NCBI GenBank assembly: GCA_002319875.1
Contig: DCFS01000126.1
Span: forward strand, 1-20,395
Direction: 5' to 3'
Length of the DNA: 20,395 nt
Origin: Treponema sp. UBA1798
GTDB taxonomy: Bacteria; Spirochaetota; Spirochaetia; Treponematales; Treponemataceae
Position numbers and translations under genes: made by a program. Positions 8,085-13,995 of this stretch are shown in pieces (position 1 is the stretch's first letter; the number at the start of each line of letters is the position of its first letter). A model generated the notes under the pieces. It saw only the letters and a list, made by a program, of their open reading frames with translations. It did no database searches and had not been told where the DNA came from.

Positions 8085-8810
8085 ATGAAAGGAATTATTA
8101 CCGGAGCTTCAAGCGGAATCGGTCTGGGCATAGCAAAGTTTCTTGCGGCTGAGGGGCATACTGTATATGCAGTCAGCCGTACAGGGGCTCCAAAAGATGC
8201 CGGAGAACTGGAAAATGACCGGATTATTCATGTGAAAGGAGATATCTGCGATTCTTCCCTGATGAAAAATATTGTCGGGGACATTGCGGCTGACAGCGGC
8301 CTTGATTTTCTTGTCAACAACGCGGGGATAACAGTAAAAAAACGCGCAGAACTTGTGACCGATGCAGAATTCGAATCTGTCCATCGTGTAAATGTATTTG
8401 CACCGTTCAGGATGAGTGTGCTCTGCTATCCGTATCTGAAAAAATCACCATTTAAAGGACGAATTATCAACATAAGCAGTATGGCAGCTCACTTAGGATT
8501 TGAACTTGTCGTTCCGTACTGCTCAAGTAAAGGTGCGATCCTTTCACAGACCCGGGGACTTGCCATTGAATGGGCTAATGACAATATAACAGTCAACAGT
8601 ATAGCGCCCGGCTGGTTCCCTTCAGAAATGTCGAAAGGCGTTATGGATGAAAAGCGGAGAGCGCAAATACTTGCACGTATGCCGCTTCACGCATTCGGCG
8701 ATACGAAAGATATCGGCGGGCTCGTCAGCTTTCTGCTTTCTGACAGCGCCAGATATATTACCGGCTGTGACTATGCTGTGGACGGTGGTGCATTGGCTTA
8801 CGGGTTTTAA
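8085..8810 (+). CDS. SDR-family NAD(P)-dependent oxidoreductase
   Basis: This is a 241-residue classical short-chain dehydrogenase with TGASSGIG (residues 6-13), NNAG (78-81), the catalytic Ser in NISSMAA (about 131-132) and YCSSK (Tyr145, Lys149). The Rossmann fold starts almost at the first residue, supporting the start at 8085. It follows the dehydratase stop by 2 nt and ends the first TRAP operon. Likely roles are oxidation of a sugar to its lactone or acid before dehydration, or oxidation/reduction of the 2-keto-3-deoxy product. It shares the ARYI(S/T)G...VDGGAL C-terminal pattern with the SDR at 852-1613 but differs at the N-terminus. The exact substrate is not readable. Confidence 0.88.
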   Translation: MKGIITGASSGIGLGIAKFLAAEGHTVYAVSRTGAPKDAGELENDRIIHVKGDICDSSLMKNIVGDIAADSGLDFLVNNAGITVKKRAELVTDAEFESVHRVNVFAPFRMSVLCYPYLKKSPFKGRIINISSMAAHLGFELVVPYCSSKGAILSQTRGLAIEWANDNITVNSIAPGWFPSEMSKGVMDEKRRAQILARMPLHAFGDTKDIGGLVSFLLSDSARYITGCDYAVDGGALAYGF

Positions 8811-8829
8811 GGAGATACAGAATCGTCCA

Positions 8830-8868
8830 GCCGTCCTGAAAGTTTTACTTCCGGGATGGCCGGACGGC
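8830..8868 (+). repeat. Conserved stem-loop element, copy 2 (between convergent SDR and dehydratase genes)
   Basis: GCCGTCC (8830-8836) pairs with GGATGGC (8854-8860), including one G-U pair. AAGT (8840-8843) pairs with ACTT (8847-8850) around a TTT loop, with a symmetrical 3x3 internal loop between the stems, as in copy 1 at 5080-5110. The 5' arm can also pair perfectly with a second GGACGGC at 8862-8868. It occupies most of the 67-bp gap between two convergent genes. No T-run follows on either strand, so ordinary intrinsic termination is doubtful. Confidence 0.7.
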
Positions 8869-8877
8869 CTCTCCGTT

Positions 8878-9996
8878 TCAGATGTGTTTTTCTTTGTAAC
8901 TGTTGCAGTTGGCCTTGATCAGTGACCAGTCCAGCGAAACTCCGAGACCAGCTTCTTCCGGAACGGTGATCATTCCGTTTTTGTCTATCGGAAGTTTACC
9001 GGACATCGGTAACTGGTAATTTTCCTCCGGAACAAAATATTCGAAAAACTGTGTGTTTTTAATTGCACAACCGCAGTGGAGATTTGCGATATCCATGTAG
9101 TTCATTGTCGTTGTATGTATTTCACAGTTTAACCCGAATCCTTCTGCCATATGTGCTATTTTCATGGTTCCTGTTACTCCGTCTTTCCATGAGACATCCG
9201 CTCTGACAATATCTGCTGCATGCTGCGCTATTACCTGTGCAACTCCCCAGTGACAGCCGCGCGTAGTTTCAGTGGCAGCGACGGGAATATCGAGAGCTGC
9301 GCAGAGAGACTGATATTTATATAATTCGAAGTCCCTGAACGGCTCCTCGAACCATAGATAATCGAGTGCTTCAAGCTGTCTGCCAACTTTAATCGCATCC
9401 CCGAGGGAGTATTCTGCGACCGGGTCACTCATCAGGATATAGTTGTCACCGACAGCTTTCCGCAGGGCTTCGTGAACTTTCATATCGAAATCTACGGGAC
9501 CGGCCGGATGAGCTTTATATCCTGCAATACCCAGGCTCTTGTAATGGAGCGCTTCATCTACATATTCTTCTTCTGTCGCATGGAAGTTTCCGCTTGCATA
9601 TACCGGCATCTGGTTACGGTATGCACCAAGATATTTATATAAAGGAAGGCCTGCCTCTTTTGCAGCAAGATCCCAGAGTGCGACGTCGACTGGTCCCGGC
9701 ATATAAACCGGAAAGAATGTCAGATGCCGGTCGATAGTCCAGAAATCATTCCAGATTTTTTCACGGTTATGGATATCCTGACCAAGAACTACCGGTGCTA
9801 CTGTTTCCTGGAGGTAGCTTTCCGTAATCTGACCGCTTCTGGCTGCAAGACAGGTTGCCACACCTTCCAGCCCTGTATCTGTTGTAAGTTTAAGGACAAC
9901 AACATCCCACGGCATTGCGGCGTTACCCTGCCGTTTCTTGTCGAAAAGACATTTATTACGGTTTACCCACCATGTTTCAAAACGTTCAACCTTCAT
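8878..9996 (-). CDS. Enolase-superfamily enzyme (mandelate racemase subgroup) with KxH in place of KxK
   Basis: The 372-residue product has an N-terminal capping domain and a C-terminal barrel of the mandelate racemase type. Metal ligands are Asp191 (MSDPVAEYS), Glu217 (WFEEPF) and Glu243 (AATET). The His-Asp dyad is Asp267 (VRADVSW) and His294 (CEIHTTT). The second-strand lysine motif reads Lys161-Ala-His163 (GYKAHPAGP), so one of the usual two lysines is His. A dehydratase or epimerase of sugar acids is expected. It is transcribed alone, divergent from fucU, with GAGG just before the start at 9996. The adjacent mutarotase suggests a role in 6-deoxyhexose acid metabolism, but this is inference. 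Confidence 0.85.
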   Translation of the reverse strand: MKVERFETWWVNRNKCLFDKKRQGNAAMPWDVVVLKLTTDTGLEGVATCLAARSGQITESYLQETVAPVVLGQDIHNREKIWNDFWTIDRHLTFFPVYMPGPVDVALWDLAAKEAGLPLYKYLGAYRNQMPVYASGNFHATEEEYVDEALHYKSLGIAGYKAHPAGPVDFDMKVHEALRKAVGDNYILMSDPVAEYSLGDAIKVGRQLEALDYLWFEEPFRDFELYKYQSLCAALDIPVAATETTRGCHWGVAQVIAQHAADIVRADVSWKDGVTGTMKIAHMAEGFGLNCEIHTTTMNYMDIANLHCGCAIKNTQFFEYFVPEENYQLPMSGKLPIDKNGMITVPEEAGLGVSLDWSLIKANCNSYKEKHI

Positions 9997-10139
9997 GCTG
10001 TATACCTCATATATTACAAAGTGATATTATCTAACTGTAATATATTAGCACGGTTTTGCAGTCGCGTAAAGAAAAAATGGTTGTGCGTTAATGTAAATCA
10101 CGCTAAACTGATCGTCATGCTGTCAAGCAGGGAGGCTGT
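9997..10139. promoter_or_regulatory. Divergent promoter/operator region between enolase-superfamily gene and fucU
   Basis: ATATATTACA (10009-10018) and TGTAATATAT (10036-10045) form a perfect 10-bp inverted repeat with a 17-bp spacer. The second arm is part of a TAATATATTA palindrome (10038-10047). For the minus-strand gene, TTTACG (10065-10070) and TAATAT (10042-10047) are 17 bp apart. For fucU, TTGTGC (10081-10086) and TAAACT (10104-10109) are 17 bp apart. The inverted repeat sits over and downstream of the minus-strand -10, as expected for a repressor site. The promoter boxes are weak matches found by eye. Confidence 0.5.
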
Positions 10140-10562
10140 ATGCTTAAGACTATTCCGCCTGTACTAGGGCCGGATTTATTGAAGATTCTGATGGAAATGG
10201 GGCATGGAGATGAGCTTGTTATTGCAGACGGAAATTTCCCGGCTGCTGCAAAGGCAAAGCGTCTTATTCGTATGGATGGACTGGGATGTTGTGAAATACT
10301 GGAAGCCGTACTGAAACTGCTGCCACTTGATCATATGCAGCAGAATGTCATGCTTATGGAAGTCGCAAAAAATGATACAGTAAAGACTCCTGTATGGAAT
10401 CAGTTTGATACGATATGTAAAAAAGGTGATGGCAATTATAAAGGATATGCTACTGTGGAACGCTTTGAATTCTATGAACGTTCAGAAAAGGCATATGCAA
10501 TTATAGCAACCAGTGAAAAGGCTCTGTATGCCAATATTATCCTGAAAAAGGGTATCGTATAA
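10140..10562 (+). CDS. fucU: L-fucose mutarotase FucU (RbsD/FucU family)
   Basis: The 140-residue product has exactly the length of E. coli FucU and aligns from end to end by eye: an MLKTIPPVLGPDLLKIL start, the catalytic-His EMGHGDE motif (His22), DGNFPA, RMDGL, a central ELL-type helix region, FEFYERSEKAYAI, and the NIILKKG C-terminus. The family interconverts alpha and beta anomers of L-fucose (and sometimes of ribose or other sugars) in the cytoplasm, feeding isomerases or dehydrogenases that accept one anomer. AGGGAGG at 10129-10135 is the ribosome binding site, only 4 nt from the start. It is followed by a YhcH-family gene, probably in one operon. The rest of the fucose pathway is represented by fucI at the right edge of the window. 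Confidence 0.93.
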   Translation: MLKTIPPVLGPDLLKILMEMGHGDELVIADGNFPAAAKAKRLIRMDGLGCCEILEAVLKLLPLDHMQQNVMLMEVAKNDTVKTPVWNQFDTICKKGDGNYKGYATVERFEFYERSEKAYAIIATSEKALYANIILKKGIV

Positions 10563-10586
10563 AATTCAGACACAGGGAGATTTCCG

Positions 10587-11045
10587 ATGATACTTGATTC
10601 ACTTGCGGCAATTGATACCTACATAACTGCTTTCCCGCAGTTGCAGACAGTAAAAAGAATTCTTGCATCGGGTTTACTGAAGGATGCAGAACCCGGATCG
10701 TATAGAACTGATGATCCGTCTGTCCGCTATAACATAAACGCCTATACCACACATGAAAAAGGTCTGGCAGGATATGAAGTTCATCATCGGGAAGCTGATG
10801 TGCAGATTATTCTGTCAGGAAAAGAATTGATTGATATTGCCGATGCTTCTTCCATGAAAGAGCGTTCTCCTTATGATTCGGCAAAGGATGCGCAGTTTTT
10901 TGACGGCGAGAAATTGCTGCGATATACAGCTTTTCCCGGAACTTTCGCTGTTTTTCTGCCTGGAGAGGCGCACGAACCCTGTATTATATCCGGGCGACCT
11001 TTAAGCGTACGGAAAGTAGTTTTTAAATTACTGATGAATCCGTAA
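10587..11045 (+). CDS. YhcH/YjgK/YiaL family protein (DUF386)
   Basis: This 152-residue cupin-like protein belongs to the YhcH/YjgK/YiaL family. Family marks are the start MILDSLAAID, the middle YEVHHREADVQIILSGKE (metal-ligand His and Glu/Asp, and Gln) and FPGEAHEPC near the C-terminus, which supplies another candidate metal-ligand His. Members occur in sialic acid, gulonate and other sugar operons and are thought to act as sugar anomerases or isomerases; for most the reaction is not settled. It starts 24 nt after fucU behind AGGGAGA. The pairing with a mutarotase suggests a supporting role on the same or a related sugar. Confidence 0.9.
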   Translation: MILDSLAAIDTYITAFPQLQTVKRILASGLLKDAEPGSYRTDDPSVRYNINAYTTHEKGLAGYEVHHREADVQIILSGKELIDIADASSMKERSPYDSAKDAQFFDGEKLLRYTAFPGTFAVFLPGEAHEPCIISGRPLSVRKVVFKLLMNP

Positions 11046-11053
11046 GCGGAACA

Positions 11054-11071
11054 ACCGGCCTTTCAGCCGGT
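11054..11071. terminator. Stem-loop between convergent genes, possible bidirectional terminator
   Basis: ACCGGC (11054-11059) and GCCGGT (11066-11071) form a perfect 6-bp GC-rich stem with a 6-nt loop. It lies in the 33-nt gap between the YhcH-family gene and the convergent EIIA gene. The downstream T content is poor (gatttcgtt on plus), so its efficiency as an intrinsic terminator is uncertain. Confidence 0.5.
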
Positions 11072-11078
11072 GATTTCG

Positions 11079-11531
11079 TTATAGTGCATCTGCTTTCTGT
11101 AATCTGGAGCTGATAAAATTAAATACAGCATCAGGAGTTTTTGCGGTTTCTATATCCTGATGCGTATCGTTTGCTTTCAGTATATCTGTCAGCGTCGCGA
11201 TACGCTTGAGGCAGCCGGCTGTGTTTTCCGGCCATACTATCATAAAAAAGGCAGATATTTTATTTTCCGAATGATGGCTGATACCTATAGCTCCGCACAG
11301 ATCGGTTACACCCGTGCTTTTTGTATGTGGTATGGCTATTCCGTTGAGTATAAGGGTTTCTGAGATACTTTCGCGGATCCAGATATCCTTAAGAACTTTT
11401 TCTCTGTCTGTTACTTTATTGCTCTTTTCAAGCAATAATGCCAATTCTTCAAAAATTTCTTTTTTAGTGGTACCGTTGAGATCTGTGGAAATACTTTTTG
11501 GGGAAATCCAGCCGGCATGTATAAGTTCCAT
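11079..11531 (-). CDS. PTS EIIA type-2 domain protein, PtsN-like
   Basis: This is a 150-residue single-domain PTS EIIA protein of the fructose/mannitol/nitrogen type. The phosphorylated histidine is His69 in the LNGIAIPHTKS motif, preceded by the conserved IRESISETL. Length matches stand-alone EIIA(Ntr). The frame has an ATG 12 nt upstream, but that ATG overlaps the GGGAG ribosome binding site that lies 5 nt before the start at 11531, so 11531 is preferred. No EIIB, EIIC, HPr or EI gene is in the window, so a regulatory role (phosphorylation-dependent partner binding) is more likely than sugar transport. It is transcribed away from the second TRAP operon and preceded by tandem perfect palindromes at 11589-11619. 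Confidence 0.88.
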   Translation of the reverse strand: MELIHAGWISPKSISTDLNGTTKKEIFEELALLLEKSNKVTDREKVLKDIWIRESISETLILNGIAIPHTKSTGVTDLCGAIGISHHSENKISAFFMIVWPENTAGCLKRIATLTDILKANDTHQDIETAKTPDAVFNFISSRLQKADAL

Positions 11532-11587
11532 AATAACTCCCATAAAATTGATTGGTGGTCTCTTGCAGACGCCCCTTTTCTGTAAAG

Positions 11588-11620
11588 CCTTTTATAAAAG
11601 CTATATACTTTTATAAAAGG
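11588..11620. promoter_or_regulatory. Tandem 12-bp palindromes upstream of the EIIA gene
   Basis: CTTTTATAAAAG occurs at 11589-11600 and again at 11608-11619. Each copy is a perfect palindrome, and the copies are 19 bp apart. Together with flanking C and G they also form one 13-bp inverted repeat (11588-11600, 11608-11620) around a 7-nt spacer. On the minus strand, TTTAGA (plus 11625-11630) and TATATA (11602-11607) are 17 bp apart. One palindrome would then lie between -35 and -10 and the other over the transcription start. That looks like a repressor operator pair. Confidence 0.55.
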
Positions 11621-11704
11621 GTGTTCTAAAAAATCTCTGCGTATAATCCGGTATACGTACCTTAAGCGCAAGGAAAAAATGCACTATTAAATTTTAAAGA
11701 TTTT

Positions 11705-12082
11705 TTACTTTACCGTCTGCAGTTCTATTATAGAATTTATATATTTATTATTTTTTTGTAAACTTCCTGATTTGACTGGAAATATGTATTTGAAATAGCA
11801 TCTGTAATTCAGCGCTGGTACGGAAGAAATAAAAACGTCCATACACTGGGAAGAGAAGTGCTGTCCGGAATCGTCAGATCCGTTATCGTGATTGTTCATC
11901 GGTACCGGCAGAATTGCAAAATCATTTGCCGTCACGAGATTGATGCATGCTTCTGTCAGTTCTCTGGTATGCAGTTTGGGAAGCGTCATAAGTCCCTTAC
12001 TGCCGGCCTTCATAATTCCGCCGGCAAGAAAAAGGAACATGGCAATAAATAGAATAATTCTTCTTTTTACTGAGAGTTGCAT
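11705..12082 (-). CDS. Small hypothetical protein with N-terminal signal or membrane segment
   Basis: I do not recognise this 125-residue protein. It starts MQLSVKRR and then has a hydrophobic stretch (IILFIAMFLFLAGGIM, residues 9-24), followed by a polar, soluble-looking remainder (KLHTRELTEACINLVTAND, ILPVPMNNHDNGSDDSG), so it is probably exported or membrane-anchored. No Shine-Dalgarno motif precedes the ATG. A strong minus-strand promoter (TTGACA, 18 bp, TATAGT) would start transcription within a few bases of the ATG, suggesting a leaderless message. Internal Met codons at 12040, 12013 and 11989 are alternative starts, but the later ones would lose the hydrophobic segment. It lies 161 nt upstream of the EIIA start. 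A spurious frame is possible. Confidence 0.45.
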   Translation of the reverse strand: MQLSVKRRIILFIAMFLFLAGGIMKAGSKGLMTLPKLHTRELTEACINLVTANDFAILPVPMNNHDNGSDDSGQHFSSQCMDVFISSVPALNYRCYFKYIFPVKSGSLQKNNKYINSIIELQTVK

Positions 12083-12090
12083 ACGCTATA

Positions 12091-12120
12091 ACTATACAGG
12101 TGATCCGGAATCGGTGTCAA
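12091..12120 (-). promoter_or_regulatory. Sigma-70-type promoter on the minus strand for the small protein gene
   Basis: Read on the minus strand, a consensus TTGACA (plus 12115-12120) is followed after 18 bp by TATAGT (plus 12091-12096). The expected transcription start, near 12084, is only a few bases before the ATG at 12082. Confidence 0.6.
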
Positions 12121-12251
12121 GACTTTGTGGGACTGCCCGTGGTGATTTTCCGCTGATGTAATCTTGCCGTACGCCAAGGTGATATGTGTAGCAGCTGCGG
12201 ATCTGCCTGTTTTTACGATTGTCAGAGAAATAATAATACTTCAAAAAGAAT

Positions 12252-12327
12252 TTGACAGCACAAAAAAGCCATGTTAACATATAACCTGTAAAATAGGTTG
12301 ATAGGTCCAACCTAAAAGGAGTTTGTA
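12252..12327 (+). promoter_or_regulatory. Promoter and leader repeats of the second TRAP operon
   Basis: TTGACA (12252-12257) and TAACAT (12275-12280) are 17 bp apart. The -10 lies in a perfect palindrome, ATGTTAACAT (12271-12280). Downstream there are alternating arms: AACCT (12283-12287), AGGTT (12295-12299) and CAACCTA (12308-12314). TAGGTTG (12294-12300) pairs perfectly with CAACCTA across a 7-nt loop. TAGGT (12302-12306) can compete for the same 3' arm with a 3-nt loop. The ribosome binding site AAGGAG (12316-12321) follows directly. This may be a repressor site or a translational control hairpin. Confidence 0.6.
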
Positions 12328-13356
12328 ATGAAAAAGGTAGTCTTTTTGTTTCTGGCATTGACAACTGTTATGCCTGTGGTTTTTGCAAATGGCACCGCGG
12401 ATTCGACAGGTAAATCTACCCAGGGGAAACCTGTTTCTCTTATTTTTACCTCAGTATCCGTGACGGGTGATTCACATACGATAGCGATGAAAGCTTTTGC
12501 TGATAAAGTAAATGAACTTTCAAAAGGATCTGTTACCTGTAAAGTATATTCAGACGGAACTCTGTTTTCAAGTGAAAATGAATTCGATGCAATTATAAAT
12601 GATGATGCTGATATTGCATATATTTCATTTCCGACACTTGCAACGCAGAAAGGACTGGAATGGTGCTCTATGTTTGCTTCAGGATATTTCTGGAGTTCAT
12701 ATAACCATCTTACAAAGACACTGAACGGGGAGATCGGGAAAAAAGATGTTTTTCCGAAAATTGAGGAAAAGGTGGGAATCGTTCCGCTTTCCTGTTTTTA
12801 TCTTGGTGCCCGGGTTGTCAACACAAGAGCAAAACGTATTGACAAATATGAAGATATGAAGGGTCTTCTTCTTCGTATGCCGAATTCCGCCACATGGCTG
12901 CATCTTGGAGAAGCGCTTGGTGCTAATCCGACGCCTCTTTCATTCAGTGAACTGTACACTGCATTACAGACCGGAACCGTTGACGGGCAGGATAATCCTC
13001 TTCCGACAGATGTGAGTGCTAAATTTTATGAAGTAACAAAATATGTTGCAATAACCAATCATGTTATAGATTCTATTTTGCCATGTATTAATGCAAAGAA
13101 GTGGAACAGTATGTCCGATGACCAGAGAAAGGCTGTTGCAGAGGCAATGGAGTACGCGCGCAAGGTAAATGATGACAACAGAATTGCAGAGGAAGCCAAG
13201 GACATAAAGACCCTGCAGACAGCCGGCATAACTGTCACTACACCGGATCTCAAAGAGTTTAAGAAGAATGTTCAGGCCTATTATACAAATCATCCTGATC
13301 AGACTTCTACTTGGGATATGAATCTCTATAACAAAATCCAGCAGCAGGCCAAGTAG
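12328..13356 (+). CDS. dctP: TRAP transporter solute receptor, DctP family (system 2)
   Basis: This 342-residue periplasmic binding protein has a signal peptide at residues 1-20 (MKKVVFLFLALTTVMPVVFA before NG) and no lipobox Cys. DctP family marks are KAFADKVNELSKGSVTCKVY, the substrate-contacting Arg183 in MKGLLLRMP, LGANPTPLSFSELYTALQTG and the VDGQDNP motif (about 218-224). It differs clearly from the system 1 receptor, so it probably binds another substrate. It is the first gene of an operon with dctQ, dctM and a cytoplasmic GH106-type glycoside hydrolase, which suggests a uronate- or acid-containing glycoside rather than a simple dicarboxylate. That substrate idea is inference. Confidence 0.93.
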   Translation: MKKVVFLFLALTTVMPVVFANGTADSTGKSTQGKPVSLIFTSVSVTGDSHTIAMKAFADKVNELSKGSVTCKVYSDGTLFSSENEFDAIINDDADIAYISFPTLATQKGLEWCSMFASGYFWSSYNHLTKTLNGEIGKKDVFPKIEEKVGIVPLSCFYLGARVVNTRAKRIDKYEDMKGLLLRMPNSATWLHLGEALGANPTPLSFSELYTALQTGTVDGQDNPLPTDVSAKFYEVTKYVAITNHVIDSILPCINAKKWNSMSDDQRKAVAEAMEYARKVNDDNRIAEEAKDIKTLQTAGITVTTPDLKEFKKNVQAYYTNHPDQTSTWDMNLYNKIQQQAK

Positions 13357-13365
13357 ATAATTAAT

Positions 13366-13399
13366 AAGGCCGGAATATACGTTGTACTATTCCGGCCTT
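13366..13399 (+). terminator. Strong stem-loop between TRAP receptor and Q-subunit genes (system 2)
   Basis: AAGGCCGGAATA (13366-13377) and TATTCCGGCCTT (13388-13399) form a perfect 12-bp stem with a 10-nt loop, starting 9 nt after the receptor stop. No T-run follows, so partial termination or protection of the receptor mRNA 3' end is more likely than full termination. It occupies the same place as the element at 5080-5110 in system 1 but is unrelated in sequence. Confidence 0.65.
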
Positions 13400-13470
13400 G
13401 ACAGAAATACAGGCGACGTATTTTTGACCGGACTGTTCTTTTCATTTCTGCCTGGGAGTAAAATAAACAG

Positions 13471-13995
13471 ATGAAAATATTCAAAAAAATTATAAAGGGT
13501 ATTGCTGACTTTCTTGGAGTCACCGTAGTTAATATTTCGTTTATCATAATATTTGTTACATTTCTTTTGACTATTGTTTCAAGATATATTTTCAAGCATC
13601 CGGTTACCTGGAGTTATGAAATATCGGTTCTGGCATATATGTGGACTATGTTCTTCGGTGTCGGAAAAGCGATGGAAACTGATGAGCATGTAGTATTCGG
13701 CCTCGTTTATGATAAACGGACTCCTTCGGGAAAATTTGCTTTTTTATTAATATATAATATTACACTTATTGCTTTGTTAATTTTATCTTTCATTCCCTGT
13801 GTACAGTCTCTGCTGTCAAAACGGATGGTAACAGGAGTATTGAAGCTGCCCTATAAAGTAGTATTTGCTCCCTTTATATATATGATAATGGATATCATTG
13901 TACGTTCATTTATAAATATAAAGAGGGCTTACATAACATATAGGACTGATAATTCTGAAATTTCTGCAGCCGTAAAAAAGGAAATTGAAAAATGA
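13471..13995 (+). CDS. dctQ: TRAP transporter small membrane subunit, DctQ family (system 2)
   Basis: This is a 174-residue inner-membrane protein with four hydrophobic segments and the DctQ core TIVSRYIFKHPVTWSYEISV followed by YMWTMFFGVGKAMETDEHV. It partners the DctM subunit encoded next, which it overlaps by 4 nt (ATGA). The nearest ribosome binding site candidate, GGGAG at 13454-13458, is 12 nt from the start, longer than usual, which could lower its translation relative to the receptor. The C-terminus is lysine-rich (AAVKKEIEK). Confidence 0.9.
   Translation: MKIFKKIIKGIADFLGVTVVNISFIIIFVTFLLTIVSRYIFKHPVTWSYEISVLAYMWTMFFGVGKAMETDEHVVFGLVYDKRTPSGKFAFLLIYNITLIALLILSFIPCVQSLLSKRMVTGVLKLPYKVVFAPFIYMIMDIIVRSFINIKRAYITYRTDNSEISAAVKKEIEK

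Noticed and set aside
11892..12161. Plus-strand 89-residue frame opposite the small hypothetical protein
   Set aside because: No ribosome binding site or promoter on that strand at its start, while the minus strand has a near-consensus promoter.
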